A DNA stretch of 17,338 bases from an uncultured Collinsella sp. (lineage in GTDB: Bacteria; Actinomycetota; Coriobacteriia; Coriobacteriales; Coriobacteriaceae). The notes beneath the pieces were generated by a model. It saw only the letters and a list, made by a program, of their open reading frames with translations. It did not search any database and was not told the origin of the DNA. The first letter of the stretch is position 1. Every line of letters starts with the position of its first letter. The translations under genes were made by a program, and so were the position numbers. The stretch covers positions 1 through 17,338 of the forward strand of contig USPH01000006.1 in assembly GCA_900556515.1 (NCBI GenBank), read 5' to 3'. Shown one piece after another: positions 5,290 to 13,661 of this stretch.

Positions 5290-6828
5290 ATGCCTACGGT
5301 ATCTCAGCATTATGGACACCATGCCGTGCCTGGGGCAGTCGATGAGACCCGGACGAGGCAGCAGGCTGCTCCTGTCGTGCTCATGGTATCAGGCGGCGCG
5401 GACTCGACGGCACTGCTTCTTATGGCGTGCACATCAAAGCTGGATATCCAAGACGGACGCGGTGTTGCCCCCATTGCTCGCGAGCGCCTGCATGTGCTGC
5501 ATGTAAACCATCATCTGCGCGGCAAGGCGTCCGATGGCGACGAGGCCTTTGTGCGTGAGCTCTGCGCGAAATATGGTTTACCGCTGTGCGTGGAGCACGC
5601 TTATTTTGATGGGGAGTCGGGCAATATTGAGGCCGCGGCCCGCGAGGTGCGCTATGCCGCGGCGCGGAGGTATGTTCGCGAGCTCTGCGCCCAGACGGGG
5701 GCACCGCGAACGGCGGCTCGTATCTGCACCGCGCACACGTCTTCGGATCGCGCGGAAACGTTTTTGATGAACGCGATTAAGGGTTCAGGGCCCGCTGGCC
5801 TATCGAGCATTCCTCGCCGGAGGAATATTGTGGTGCGTCCCTTGCTCGACCTAACTCATGGCGAGCTCGTGGGCTATCTACAGGTACATGGTCAGCCGTG
5901 GCGCGAAGACGAGAGCAATGAGGATATCTCGTATCTGCGAAACTACGTGCGCCATCGAGTGATGCCGGTGGTGGCGCAGCGAAACGCGAGCGTCTGCAAG
6001 ACGATTGGCGCCGCCTGCGAGATCTTAGGCGATGAGGACGCGTTTTTGTCTCAGCTTTCGGCACAGGCGTTTCGAAGCTGCCTGCGTAAGGAGGCGGCGG
6101 GCGCGCTGGTGCTCGATGCCAGGCGCCTTGCTGCGGCCGAGGTGGTAATCGCGCGGCGTATCGTGCGACTGGCAATTAAGCGCATCGATCCGGACGCTCG
6201 TCCAGAGATGCGACATGTGGAGCGAGTCCTTTCCTGCGTTGCCGAGGGCGCCGGCTCGGTCACGCTTCCGGCGGGGATTGACGCACGCATTGAGTTTGGC
6301 ATGCTGGCGTTTAAGGCGTCGGCGGCTCGCGAGGGCCTGGTCGCGGACTGGGTTACCGTACCCGGTCGTTTGCCGTTGGGCGGGGGACGTATGCTGGTCA
6401 CAGAACCGATGGCCGTTGAGCCGGGATGCGATATCGTGCGCCGCGCCCGTGAGCTTGCGGCTGCCGGGGAAGTGACAGCTTTGGTAGACGCGGCTGCCCT
6501 GGGTTTTGCCGACAGCGATAGTGAGCGGATCCTGGCGGGCTCGCGTGGCGAGATCCCTGCCGAGGCGCGATTGGCGCGCCTGTGGGTGGACGGTCCCGCA
6601 CCGGGAGACGTGATGTGCCCGTTAGGGATGAGTGGTCGAAGCAAGAAAGTATCCGACTTGCTAGGTGAGGCTCGCATTCCCGTTTCCGAGCGCGCCGGAG
6701 TGCCCATGGTGAGGACGGCGCCGGGGGGTGCCGTGGTGTGGGTCGCCGGAGTTCGCGCGGACGAGCGTTTTAAGTGCACGGCCGCAACGCGTGTGGCATA
6801 TCTGCTCCGCGTGGTCGATGCGGAATAG
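5290..6828 (+). CDS. tilS: tRNA(Ile)-lysidine synthetase TilS
   Basis: Encodes 512 residues. The enzyme adds lysine to C34 of tRNA-Ile(CAU) using ATP, so the tRNA reads AUA. The PP-loop motif is VSGGADST (residues 33-40), followed by HVNHHLRG, typical of TilS. The motif usually written HHxDDQxET is here HTSSDRAET, keeping one Asp and the ET pair. RNYVRHRVMP marks the end of the catalytic domain. The C-terminal part includes a second domain and the end motif ADERFKCTAATRVAYLLRVV. At 512 residues it is longer than the ~430 of many homologues, with extra length at both ends. AGAGGAGGAAG lies just before the ATG, and a TACAAT -10 (5256-5261) lies 28 bases upstream of the ATG. tilS-hpt-ftsH is a widely conserved gene order. 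Confidence 0.93.
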   Translation: MPTVSQHYGHHAVPGAVDETRTRQQAAPVVLMVSGGADSTALLLMACTSKLDIQDGRGVAPIARERLHVLHVNHHLRGKASDGDEAFVRELCAKYGLPLCVEHAYFDGESGNIEAAAREVRYAAARRYVRELCAQTGAPRTAARICTAHTSSDRAETFLMNAIKGSGPAGLSSIPRRRNIVVRPLLDLTHGELVGYLQVHGQPWREDESNEDISYLRNYVRHRVMPVVAQRNASVCKTIGAACEILGDEDAFLSQLSAQAFRSCLRKEAAGALVLDARRLAAAEVVIARRIVRLAIKRIDPDARPEMRHVERVLSCVAEGAGSVTLPAGIDARIEFGMLAFKASAAREGLVADWVTVPGRLPLGGGRMLVTEPMAVEPGCDIVRRARELAAAGEVTALVDAAALGFADSDSERILAGSRGEIPAEARLARLWVDGPAPGDVMCPLGMSGRSKKVSDLLGEARIPVSERAGVPMVRTAPGGAVVWVAGVRADERFKCTAATRVAYLLRVVDAE

Positions 6829-6879
6829 CGTCCCACGCCTGCTATTCTGTGCGACGTTGACGGTATTCCCGCGCTGATG

Positions 6880-6919
6880 GCGCACGGGCTGGTAAATTTA
6901 CCCCGTGCGCTGCTAGAAT
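6880..6919 (+). promoter_or_regulatory. Palindromic site and -10 box upstream of hpt
   Basis: The arms GCGCACGGG (6880-6888) and CCCGTGCGC (6902-6910) are perfect complements around a loop that itself contains the palindrome GGTAAATTTACC (6891-6902). Immediately downstream is TAGAAT (6914-6919), a good -10 box; the palindrome would cover the -35 position. There is no U tract, so it is a poor terminator for tilS. It reads best as an operator over the hpt-ftsH promoter, or as a structured leader of a tilS read-through transcript. Confidence 0.5.
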
Positions 6920-6975
6920 GTGTAGTTCGCGTCCATACGGCGGTGTGTGGGCGATAAGCACAAGAAAGGGTTGTC

Positions 6976-7524
6976 ATGGCTTCTCAACATCCGGATATCG
7001 AGAAGGTTCTGTTCACGCAGGAGGATATCGACGGTATCGTCTCTCGCCTAGGCGAGCAGATTACTCGCGACTACGCGGGTAAGGATCTGGTGCTGATTGC
7101 GGTCCTGCGCGGCGCCGTGGTCTTTATGGGCGACCTGATGCGTAAGATCGAGCTGCCGACCAACATCGATTTCATGGCTGTTTCGAGCTATGGCGACGGT
7201 GTGAAGTCCTCGGGTATCGTGCGTATCATTAAGGACCTGGATATCGACATCCGCGGTCGCGACGTGCTGATCGTCGAGGACATTCTGGACTCGGGCCTGA
7301 CGCTCAAGTATCTGATGAAGAACCTCGAGAGCCGCAAGCCCGCTTCTCTGGAGGTCGCCGCCTTCCTGTGGAAGGACGTTGAGGACCGCGTCTCGGCCAT
7401 CACGCCCAAGTATGTTGGAACCCATTGCCCCGATGCCTTTGTGGTGGGCTACGGCCTCGACTATGCCGAGCGCTATCGCAACCTTCCGTATCTGGGCATT
7501 TTGAAACCGGAGGTTTATTCGTAA
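6976..7524 (+). CDS. hpt: Hypoxanthine (guanine) phosphoribosyltransferase
   Basis: Encodes 182 residues, the usual length. The enzyme converts hypoxanthine or guanine plus PRPP to IMP or GMP in purine salvage. Visible motifs are VLRGAVVFMGDLMRKI, the flexible loop region FMAVSSYGDGVKSSG, and the PRPP-binding signature VLIVEDILDSGLTL with its paired acidic residues. The ending VGYGLDYAERYRNLPYLGIL is the conserved C-terminus that closes over the purine. The start is supported by GAAAGGG (6964-6970), 5 bases before the ATG. The stop is one base before the ftsH start, so translation of the two is probably coupled. Its place between tilS and ftsH agrees with many Gram-positive genomes. Confidence 0.96.
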   Translation: MASQHPDIEKVLFTQEDIDGIVSRLGEQITRDYAGKDLVLIAVLRGAVVFMGDLMRKIELPTNIDFMAVSSYGDGVKSSGIVRIIKDLDIDIRGRDVLIVEDILDSGLTLKYLMKNLESRKPASLEVAAFLWKDVEDRVSAITPKYVGTHCPDAFVVGYGLDYAERYRNLPYLGILKPEVYS

Positions 7525-7525
7525 G

Positions 7526-9667
7526 ATGCCCGACGACCGTAACGACAACAATTCCCAGACTCCCCGGGACCCAAAGATCCCGGGGATGCCCGGAGGCAAG
7601 AAGCCCACGCGTACGGGCTGGCTGTATTTTCTTTTGGCTTGCGCGCTTCTGGGCTATGCCTTCTTTAATATGGGCTCCGGCTTTGCCAGCTCCAGCAATA
7701 CCGTTAAGCTCGCGACGAGCGAGATGGTCAGCGCCATCAAGCAGGATCGCGTCGAAGATCTGACCTATACGGTTCAAGACGGAAGCGTGACGGGTCATTA
7801 CTGGAAGACGAAGAAGGACAAGGGCGATACGAGCGAGCTCAAGAGCTTCTCCTCGACCTATGTCGGCTCCGATTCGCTTGCCGAGCTCATGGCGGAGCAC
7901 CCCGATACCAAGTACATCGTCAACACCAACGATCCCGATTTTTGGGGCGACTTGGCGATGAGTGTGCTTCCGACGATCGCCCTTATCGCCATCATGTTCT
8001 ACTTTATGCGCCAGATGATGGGCGCCAACAACAGGAACATGCAGTTTGGCAAGACCAACGCCAAGACCAACGAGGCCACACGCCCCAAGGTCAAGTTTGA
8101 AGACGTTGCCGGCGTGGACGAGCCAGTCGAGGAGCTCGAGGAGATCCGTGACTTTTTGAGCGATCCGGATCGCTATCGCAAGCTGGGCGCCAAGATCCCG
8201 CGTGGCGTGTTGCTGGTTGGCCCTCCGGGCACCGGTAAAACGCTGCTGGCCAAGGCCGTTGCCGGCGAGGCGGGCGTGCCGTTCTTTAGCATCTCGGGTT
8301 CCGACTTTGTCGAGATGTTCGTAGGTGTCGGCGCCAGCCGTGTGCGTGACCTCTTTAAGGAGGCCAAGTCCCAGGCCCCGTCAATCATCTTCATCGATGA
8401 GATCGATGCTGTGGGACGTCAGCGCGGAGCTGGCTTGGGCGGCGGTCACGACGAGCGCGAGCAGACGCTCAACCAGCTGCTGGTCGAGATGGACGGTTTC
8501 GAGGAAAGCGAGTCGGTCATCCTGATCGCCGCGACCAATCGCCCCGATATTCTGGACCCGGCATTGCTGCGCCCCGGTCGCTTTGACCGCCAGGTCACGG
8601 TCGATCGTCCGGACGTAAAGGGCCGCGAGCAGATCTTGCGCGTGCATGCCGAGAATAAGCAGATGGACGAGGACGTTAAGTTTGAGAAGCTCGCCCAGAT
8701 GACCGTTGGCTTTACTGGTGCCGATTTGGCGAACCTGCTCAACGAGTCTGCGTTGCTGGCCGCTCGCCGTCATCGTTCCGTGATCTCGATGGACGAGGTC
8801 GAGGAATCGATGGAGCGCGTGATTGCCGGACCGCAGCGCAAGGGTCGCGTGATGACCGAGGCCGAGCGCACCACGATTGCCTACCACGAGAGCGGTCACG
8901 CCCTGGTGGGCCACATCCTGGAGCACTCCGATCCGGTTCATAAGATCTCGATTGTCAGCCGCGGCCAGGCGCTAGGCTACACGCTGCAGCTTCCGCAGGA
9001 GGACCACTTCCTTAAGACCAAGAACGAGATGCTCGACGAGCTCGCCGTGTTCTTGGGCGGTCGCGTTGCCGAGGAGCTCATGTGCGATGACATTACGTCG
9101 GGCGCGAGCAACGATCTGGAGCGCGCAACCAAGATGGCGCGCGAGATGGTCACGCGCCTGGGCATGAGCGAGGAGCTGGGCACGCAAGTGTTTGGCGAGG
9201 CGCAACATCAGGTGTTCCTTGGTCGCGATTACGCCGATCACCAGGATTACTCCGAGGAGACGGCGCGCCGTATCGATATCGAGGTTCAGCGCATTATGCG
9301 TGAGGCCCATCGTCATGCGGTCGAGATCCTGGACGCCCGTCGCGATCAGCTCGATCTGATGGCGAAGGTGCTGCTTGAGCGCGAGACTGTCGAGGGCGAT
9401 GCCGTGAATGCCCTGCTCGATAATGAGTGGGACGCCTACCTTGAGCGCGAGGGCGATATCCTGGCGGCCAAGGAGGAGCGCAATGCCAAGGCGGCCGGTA
9501 TGCCGACCAAGAAGCGTGCGCCTCGCATGAGCGAGGAGGAGCTGGCGGCCGATGCCGCGGCTTTTGCGCAGGCGGCCATGCAGGAGGATGCCGAAGCCGC
9601 ATCCGATGATGCTGACGATGACCATGCCGTCGTCGATGCCGATGCCGACACCGACGCCGACAAATAG
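7526..9667 (+). CDS. ftsH: ATP-dependent zinc metalloprotease FtsH
   Basis: Encodes 713 residues. It is a membrane-anchored AAA+ hexamer that unfolds and degrades damaged membrane proteins and short-lived regulators. TM1 is at about residues 31-50 and TM2 at about 146-165, with an extracytoplasmic domain between them. The AAA domain has Walker A GPPGTGKT (232-239), Walker B IIFIDEID (287-294) and the SRH stretch around [20 protein letters not shown]. The zinc site is HESGH (454-458), with a later Asp in SNDLERAT as third ligand. All key residues are present. The tail of ~50 residues is acidic and repetitive (DADADTDAD). GGAGG (7509-7513) is 12 bases from the ATG, rather far, so coupling to hpt is likely. 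A stable hairpin lies 36 bases into the gene (7561-7586). An intrinsic terminator follows. Confidence 0.97.
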   Translation: MPDDRNDNNSQTPRDPKIPGMPGGKKPTRTGWLYFLLACALLGYAFFNMGSGFASSSNTVKLATSEMVSAIKQDRVEDLTYTVQDGSVTGHYWKTKKDKGDTSELKSFSSTYVGSDSLAELMAEHPDTKYIVNTNDPDFWGDLAMSVLPTIALIAIMFYFMRQMMGANNRNMQFGKTNAKTNEATRPKVKFEDVAGVDEPVEELEEIRDFLSDPDRYRKLGAKIPRGVLLVGPPGTGKTLLAKAVAGEAGVPFFSISGSDFVEMFVGVGASRVRDLFKEAKSQAPSIIFIDEIDAVGRQRGAGLGGGHDEREQTLNQLLVEMDGFEESESVILIAATNRPDILDPALLRPGRFDRQVTVDRPDVKGREQILRVHAENKQMDEDVKFEKLAQMTVGFTGADLANLLNESALLAARRHRSVISMDEVEESMERVIAGPQRKGRVMTEAERTTIAYHESGHALVGHILEHSDPVHKISIVSRGQALGYTLQLPQEDHFLKTKNEMLDELAVFLGGRVAEELMCDDITSGASNDLERATKMAREMVTRLGMSEELGTQVFGEAQHQVFLGRDYADHQDYSEETARRIDIEVQRIMREAHRHAVEILDARRDQLDLMAKVLLERETVEGDAVNALLDNEWDAYLEREGDILAAKEERNAKAAGMPTKKRAPRMSEEELAADAAAFAQAAMQEDAEAASDDADDDHAVVDADADTDADK
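7561..7586 (+). other. Stable hairpin within the 5' coding region of ftsH
   Basis: TCCCCGGGA (7561-7569) and TCCCGGGGA (7578-7586) form a perfect 9-bp stem with an 8-base loop, 36 bases after the ftsH start. It encodes part of the unconserved cytoplasmic N-terminus (PRDPKIPG), so protein constraint alone does not require the pairing. Confidence 0.5.
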
Positions 9668-9677
9668 TCTCTGTGGC

Positions 9678-9712
9678 AAAAGCCTCCGCGGGGAAACCTG
9701 CGGAGGCTTTTT
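9678..9712 (+). terminator. Intrinsic terminator after ftsH
   Basis: The 15-bp arms are AAAAGCCTCCGCGGG (9678-9692) and CCTGCGGAGGCTTTT (9697-9711), with one G-T pair and a GAAA tetraloop, running into TTTTTCCTTTT. It lies about 10 bases after the ftsH stop. Confidence 0.92.
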
Positions 9713-9725
9713 CCTTTTGAGCGAT

Positions 9726-9789
9726 ATGTTGATTGGGGACAGACTTAAATGAGCGTTTTCACGCATTTAAGTCTGTCCCCAATCAACAT
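9726..9789. repeat. Perfect 26-bp inverted repeat with GGGGACAGACTT core (REPIN-like)
   Basis: The arms 9726-9751 and 9764-9789 are perfect reverse complements, 12 bases apart. The core of the left arm is GGGGACAGACTTAAATG and of the right arm CATTTAAGTCTGTCCCC. The loop can pair further as GCGT/ACGC. The element sits in the gap between the ftsH terminator and the aminotransferase promoter. It is not a terminator, as it has no U tract and is already preceded by one. From memory, GGGGACAGACTT-type motifs recur as REP-like sequences near REP-associated Y1 transposases in several phyla; this is recognition, not a search result. Two REPs facing each other would make a REPIN. Confidence 0.7.
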
Positions 9790-9844
9790 TGTGGCGCTCT
9801 AGTTGGCTAAAGCGTACAATAGCGCCTATGCGAAAGGGGAACAG

Positions 9845-11029
9845 ATGATCAACGAAACTATGTATGCTCGCGGTGCGGAGAGCTCCATCATCCGCGAGAT
9901 CTTTAGCTACGGCCTAGAGCGCAAGGCGCAGATCGGTGCGGAAAACGTATTCGATTTTTCGCTGGGCAATCCGAGCGTTCCAGCGCCCGCTGCCGTGGCT
10001 GAGTCGATTAAGAAGGCCCTGGAGCTGCCGAGCGACCAGCTGCACGGCTACACGCCCGCACCGGGCCTGCCGCAATGTCGTGCCGCTGTGGCCGAATCGC
10101 TCAACCGCCGCTTTGGCACGAGCTATGAGGGCAAAGACGTCTTTATGACGGTGGGTGCCGCGGCTTCGCTCACCTGCACGCTCAACGCCGTTACGAACCC
10201 GGGCGACGAGGTTATTGTTATCGCCCCGTACTTTCCGGAGTATCGCGTTTGGATTGAGAAGGCCGGCTGTACGTGTGTTGAGGCGCTCGCCGATGAAGAT
10301 ACGTTCCAGCTGAGCGTGGACAACGTGCTCAAGGCGATCAGCGATAAGACGGCGGCCGTCATCATCGACTCTCCCAACAATCCGACCGGTGCCGTATATA
10401 CAAGCGACACGCTGACGCGACTGGCCAACGTTCTGCGCGAGGCCAACGCTCAGCGCGATCCCGAGAATCCGATTATGCTCATCTCGGATGAGCCGTACCG
10501 CGAAATCGTGTACGGTGCCGAGGTGCCTTGGGTGCCCTCGATTTACGAGCACACCATCGTGTGCTACTCGTATTCCAAGTCGCTGTCGCTGCCGGGTGAG
10601 CGCGTGGGGTGGATCTTGGCTCCCAACACCAATCCGCAGGCCGCCCGTCTGATGCCGGCTGTTGCGGGTGCTGCCCGTACGCTGGGTTTTGTATGCGCAC
10701 CGGCACTCTTCCAGCGCGTGATCATCGATTGCATCGATGAGCCGAGTGACGTTGAGGCCTATGCACGCAACCGCACCGCGCTTACCGACGCACTAGCGGA
10801 GTACGGCTACACCTATGTTGAGCCGGATGGCGCGTTTTACCTATGGGTGAAAGCGTTGGAGCCCGATGCGAATGCGTTTTGCGAGCGCGCAAAGAAGTAT
10901 GAGTTGCTTGCGGTTCCCTCGGACGGCTTTGGTATGCCGGGTTGGTTCCGCCTGGGCTATTGCGTGAGCTACGAAACGATTGTCAATTCGCTACCCGCTT
11001 GGAAACAGTTGGCGGACGAGTATCGTTAA
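9845..11029 (+). CDS. PLP-dependent class I/II aminotransferase
   Basis: Encodes 394 residues, normal for fold-type I aminotransferases (aspartate-aminotransferase-like). It moves an amino group between an amino acid and a 2-oxo acid; the substrate cannot be named from sequence. Motifs are FSLGNPS near the N-terminus, HGYTPAPGLPQCRAAVA, the ring-stacking region APYFPEYRVW, SPNNPTG (176-182), ISDEPYREI with the PLP N1-binding Asp and the Tyr, and the Schiff-base lysine K245 in YSYSKSLSLPGERVGW. The C-terminal WFRLGYCVS carries the carboxylate-binding Arg. The start at 9845 has AAAGGGG shortly upstream; the open frame back to a TTG at 9803 lies over the promoter (TACAAT, 9815-9820) and is rejected. 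It is probably monocistronic. Confidence 0.92.
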   Translation: MINETMYARGAESSIIREIFSYGLERKAQIGAENVFDFSLGNPSVPAPAAVAESIKKALELPSDQLHGYTPAPGLPQCRAAVAESLNRRFGTSYEGKDVFMTVGAAASLTCTLNAVTNPGDEVIVIAPYFPEYRVWIEKAGCTCVEALADEDTFQLSVDNVLKAISDKTAAVIIDSPNNPTGAVYTSDTLTRLANVLREANAQRDPENPIMLISDEPYREIVYGAEVPWVPSIYEHTIVCYSYSKSLSLPGERVGWILAPNTNPQAARLMPAVAGAARTLGFVCAPALFQRVIIDCIDEPSDVEAYARNRTALTDALAEYGYTYVEPDGAFYLWVKALEPDANAFCERAKKYELLAVPSDGFGMPGWFRLGYCVSYETIVNSLPAWKQLADEYR

Positions 11030-11063
11030 AAGTAAAGCGCTCTGCTTACAATGTTTTACGTGA

Positions 11064-11094
11064 AACGGGGTTTGGTGCTAAGCCAGACCCCGTT
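11064..11094 (+). terminator. Probable terminator after the aminotransferase gene
   Basis: The 12-bp arms AACGGGGTTTGG (11064-11075) and CCAGACCCCGTT (11083-11094) have one T-G pair and a 7-base loop. The following GTCTAT is only weakly U-rich, so termination may be partial. Confidence 0.55.
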
Positions 11095-11127
11095 GTCTAT
11101 GCCGTTGTGTGATTGGGATGAAGCAGT

Positions 11128-11157
11128 TTTACGACTGCCGAAAGCTATGCGTACAAT
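11128..11157 (+). promoter_or_regulatory. Candidate promoter of the PHP hydrolase gene
   Basis: TTTACG (11128-11133) and TACAAT (11152-11157) are 18 bases apart, with a start expected near 11164 and about 30 bases of leader before the ATG at 11195. Confidence 0.45.
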
Positions 11158-11194
11158 GAATATACGCGACGGCCATACTGGACAAGGAGACCCG

Positions 11195-12016
11195 ATGCCC
11201 TACCTTCTTTCTTGTGATATTCATACTCATACGATGTTCTCTGCGCATGCGTACTCAACCATTGAGGAGAACATCTATTGGGCGGCAGAGCGCGGCCTTC
11301 AGGTGCTCGGTTCCGCCGATCATTTAAGCTCGATGGTTACGCCTTGTCCCAATGACCTGCGCAGTTTCCAATTCTTTATCAACCAGGATATCTGGCCGCG
11401 CATTTGGAGCGGCGTGCTGTTGCTCCGTGGCGCCGAGGCCGATATCGTTTCGCTGGACGGTAGCTTGTTTGGCGAAGACATTCCCGTTTCGCTCGATATC
11501 GCCGGCGATGCGTACAGCCGTCAGCATACGCTGTTCGATTTGGTGACGCGTAATTTGGATTATTTGGTGGCAAGTGTGCATAATCCGCAGTTTGCTGAGG
11601 GCGCGACGCTTGCCCAGACGACCGAGATGTATATCAATGCCCTGGAGCACCCCAAGGTGTTCATGTTGGGCCATACGGGTCGCTCGGGTGTGCCCTTTGA
11701 TATCGACGAGGTCCTGTTGGCGGCCAAGGACAAGCACAAGATCATCGAGATCAACAACCATAGTCTTGAGCATGGCAACGATACCGAGCATTGGGACGTG
11801 TGTCGCAAGATCGCCGAGCGTTGCGCCGAGCTAGGTGTGGGCATTGGCGTTTCGACCGACGCGCACATCGGCATGGCCATTGGCAAGCTCGACCATGCCC
11901 GTAAGATGCTCGACGAGATTCACTTCCCGTTGGATTTGATCGTGACGCGCGATCGCGAGACGCTGCTTCGCGAGATGGCGGCAGCTGGCGTGTGCGACCT
12001 GCGCAAGGGGATGTAA
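11195..12016 (+). CDS. PHP-domain metal-dependent hydrolase, YcdX-like phosphatase
   Basis: Encodes 273 residues. The PHP domain is a beta-alpha barrel with a trinuclear metal site that hydrolyses phosphoesters. The first metal motif is CDIHTHTMFSAHA (His10, His12), the second GSADHLSS, then LRGAEADIV, a later ASVHNP, MLGHTGRSG, and near the end GVSTDAHIG, which gives the last Asp and His ligands. The order and spacing match the YcdX group of PHP phosphatases; the substrate is unknown. I chose the ATG at 11195 because AAGGAGA (11184-11190) lies 4 bases before it and PHP homology begins at once. The longer open frame from 11051 crosses a terminator hairpin and a promoter. It converges with the rRNA methyltransferase gene across a shared terminator. 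Confidence 0.9.
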   Translation: MPYLLSCDIHTHTMFSAHAYSTIEENIYWAAERGLQVLGSADHLSSMVTPCPNDLRSFQFFINQDIWPRIWSGVLLLRGAEADIVSLDGSLFGEDIPVSLDIAGDAYSRQHTLFDLVTRNLDYLVASVHNPQFAEGATLAQTTEMYINALEHPKVFMLGHTGRSGVPFDIDEVLLAAKDKHKIIEINNHSLEHGNDTEHWDVCRKIAERCAELGVGIGVSTDAHIGMAIGKLDHARKMLDEIHFPLDLIVTRDRETLLREMAAAGVCDLRKGM

Positions 12017-12036
12017 CGAGACTCATATGTCCAACG

Positions 12037-12072
12037 AAGGGGGGGCGGTCCAGACGGGCCGCCCCCTTTCTT
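12037..12072. terminator. Bidirectional terminator between the PHP gene and the methyltransferase gene
   Basis: AAGG-GGGGGCGGTCC pairs with GGGCCGCCCCCTT across an AGAC loop, with a two-G bulge and one T-G pair. It is followed by TCTT on the plus strand and by CGTTGG on the minus strand, so it is stronger for the PHP gene. Confidence 0.75.
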
Positions 12073-12097
12073 GTCCCAAAAAATCTACCGGGGTGGA

Positions 12098-13546
12098 TTA
12101 GCGGCGCTCGAGGACCGCGACAGTCTCGGTGTGGTCGGTATGAGGGAACATGTCGACCGGCGTGATCTTGAGCAGGCGATAGCCTCCGTCAAGGAGCTGG
12201 TGCAGGTCGCGCTCTTGGGTCACGGGGTTGCAGCTGATATAGGTGATGCGGCGCGGTTTAAGTGCGCAGGCGGCTTCGAGGAACTCGGGGGTGGAGCCGG
12301 CGCGCGGTGGGTCGATGGAAAGGACATCGACGCGCTCGTTGTTGTCGGCGGCATCTAGGATGTAATCGGTGGCATCGTCGGCCATAAACCAAGCGCTGCG
12401 GGTGAGGCCGTTGAGCTCGGCATTGCGACGTGCGTCGGCAATGCCCGCCGGGTTGCGCTCCACGCCGAGCAGCATAATGCCGATGCCCTTGTCCTGGGCA
12501 TCCTTCGCGGCGCACAGGCCGATGGTTCCGCTGCCGCAGTAAGCGTCCATAAGAATGTCACCCTGTTGCAAGTCCATGCCGTCAATGGCAAGTCGATAGA
12601 GCAGCTCGGTTTGCTGCGGATTGGTCTGATAGAACGCGGTGGGGGAGATATCGAACTCGCAGCCGAGCAGCTGGTCGCACATGCATTCGGCGCCATAGAC
12701 GATACGAGTCTCCTCACCCAAGATGGCATTGCCGGGGCGACCGTTGATGTTTTGGGCGACGGTGACGATGCGCGGATCGAGTGCAGCGACGGCCTCAAAG
12801 AATTCCTGTGCATGCGGTAGGTCGCGCTGGGCGGTCACGAGGGTGACCATGATTTGGTCGGTGCGCCAGCCGCAGCGAACGACGGCATAGCGAAGCAGTC
12901 CGAGATGCTTGTCCTCGTTAAAGGCGGGAATGTGCAGGCGCTCGGCCTCACGCGCGATGCCGTTAAGAATCTGTCGGGCGCCCGGTGCCTCGACGGGGCA
13001 TTCAGGAACAGCAACGATTCTGTGCGTGCCACGTTCAAAAAAGCCGCAGCGGACAGCGCCCTCTTTACCGGGGGCAAAGGGAGTGGCGGCCTTATGGCGA
13101 AAACCGCGCGGAGCAGGATATTTGCCCGGGTCGCCCAGGGTGACGCCCATACCGCGAATGGGGTCGACGCTAATACCCTCGCGCTCGCAAAGAGCGGCAA
13201 AAAGCTCCTCCATAGCAGTCTGCTTGGCCGCCAGCTGCTTTTTATAAGGACGATTGAGCGCCGTGCACCCACCGCAGGCTTTCATGATGGAACAGGGAGA
13301 CTTGGGATCCACAGCCTTACGCGCAGACGAAACCTGATCTTTATGCGAGCGCTTGGAGCGAGTCTGAGATGCCTTGTCCTCGCTCCGACGAGAGCCGGGA
13401 CGCTTGGCCTTAGCCTTGCCTTTGGCTGACTTGCCCTTCGCATCCTGAGACGACTTGGATTTCTTAGAAGATTTTTTCTCCTCCGACCCCTCAGCCGCCT
13501 CGATCAAAGCACGACGAGCCCTACGCTCCGCACGAGATTCTGCCAT
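12098..13546 (-). CDS. 23S rRNA (uracil-5-)-methyltransferase, RlmC/RlmD (RumA/TrmA) family
   Basis: Encodes 482 residues. It transfers a methyl group from SAM to C5 of a uridine in RNA. The 4Fe-4S cysteines are Cys85, Cys91 and Cys94 (CSIMKACGGC), with a fourth in AVPEC. The SAM motif is MDAYCGSGTIGL, the uracil-binding motif is SIDPPRAG, and the nucleophilic Cys lies in YISCNPVTQERDL. The C-terminus DMFPHTDHTETVAVLER is diagnostic. The Fe-S cluster argues for an rRNA enzyme (RlmC/RlmD type) rather than TrmA. Residues 1-84 are a Lys/Arg/Ser-rich low-complexity tail in place of a TRAM domain; it may help bind RNA. The start at 13546 has GTGGAG about 6 bases upstream on the minus strand. The open frame continues to 13774, but only across the palindromic element, and is rejected. 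Confidence 0.92.
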   Translation of the reverse strand: MAESRAERRARRALIEAAEGSEEKKSSKKSKSSQDAKGKSAKGKAKAKRPGSRRSEDKASQTRSKRSHKDQVSSARKAVDPKSPCSIMKACGGCTALNRPYKKQLAAKQTAMEELFAALCEREGISVDPIRGMGVTLGDPGKYPAPRGFRHKAATPFAPGKEGAVRCGFFERGTHRIVAVPECPVEAPGARQILNGIAREAERLHIPAFNEDKHLGLLRYAVVRCGWRTDQIMVTLVTAQRDLPHAQEFFEAVAALDPRIVTVAQNINGRPGNAILGEETRIVYGAECMCDQLLGCEFDISPTAFYQTNPQQTELLYRLAIDGMDLQQGDILMDAYCGSGTIGLCAAKDAQDKGIGIMLLGVERNPAGIADARRNAELNGLTRSAWFMADDATDYILDAADNNERVDVLSIDPPRAGSTPEFLEAACALKPRRITYISCNPVTQERDLHQLLDGGYRLLKITPVDMFPHTDHTETVAVLERR

Positions 13547-13661
13547 CAATAACTCCACTAATTCATGAATTAAAGCCGCAAGTATTGTACCGTGCCAAGC
13601 CAGCAGACGATATGCAAGCGGTTTAATCGTGTCAGTGATAAGCCCAACGACGGTTGCCCGT

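Noticed and set aside
6051..6977. 308-residue open frame on the minus strand opposite tilS
   Set aside because: It is a shadow of the GC-rich tilS frame. Its protein is Ser/Arg/Ala/Thr-rich without domains, and tilS has clear motifs.
9600..9666. Asp/Ala tail repeat of ftsH as a possible satellite or frameshift
   Set aside because: The frame is intact to a normal stop, and acidic, variable FtsH tails are common.
8972..9766. 264-residue open frame on the minus strand opposite ftsH
   Set aside because: A shadow of ftsH codon structure. It runs through the ftsH terminator and part of the REPIN-like repeat and has no motif.
11051..11194. Longer start for the PHP hydrolase gene
   Set aside because: The extension covers a terminator-like hairpin and a promoter. 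A good Shine-Dalgarno precedes 11195, and family similarity starts there.
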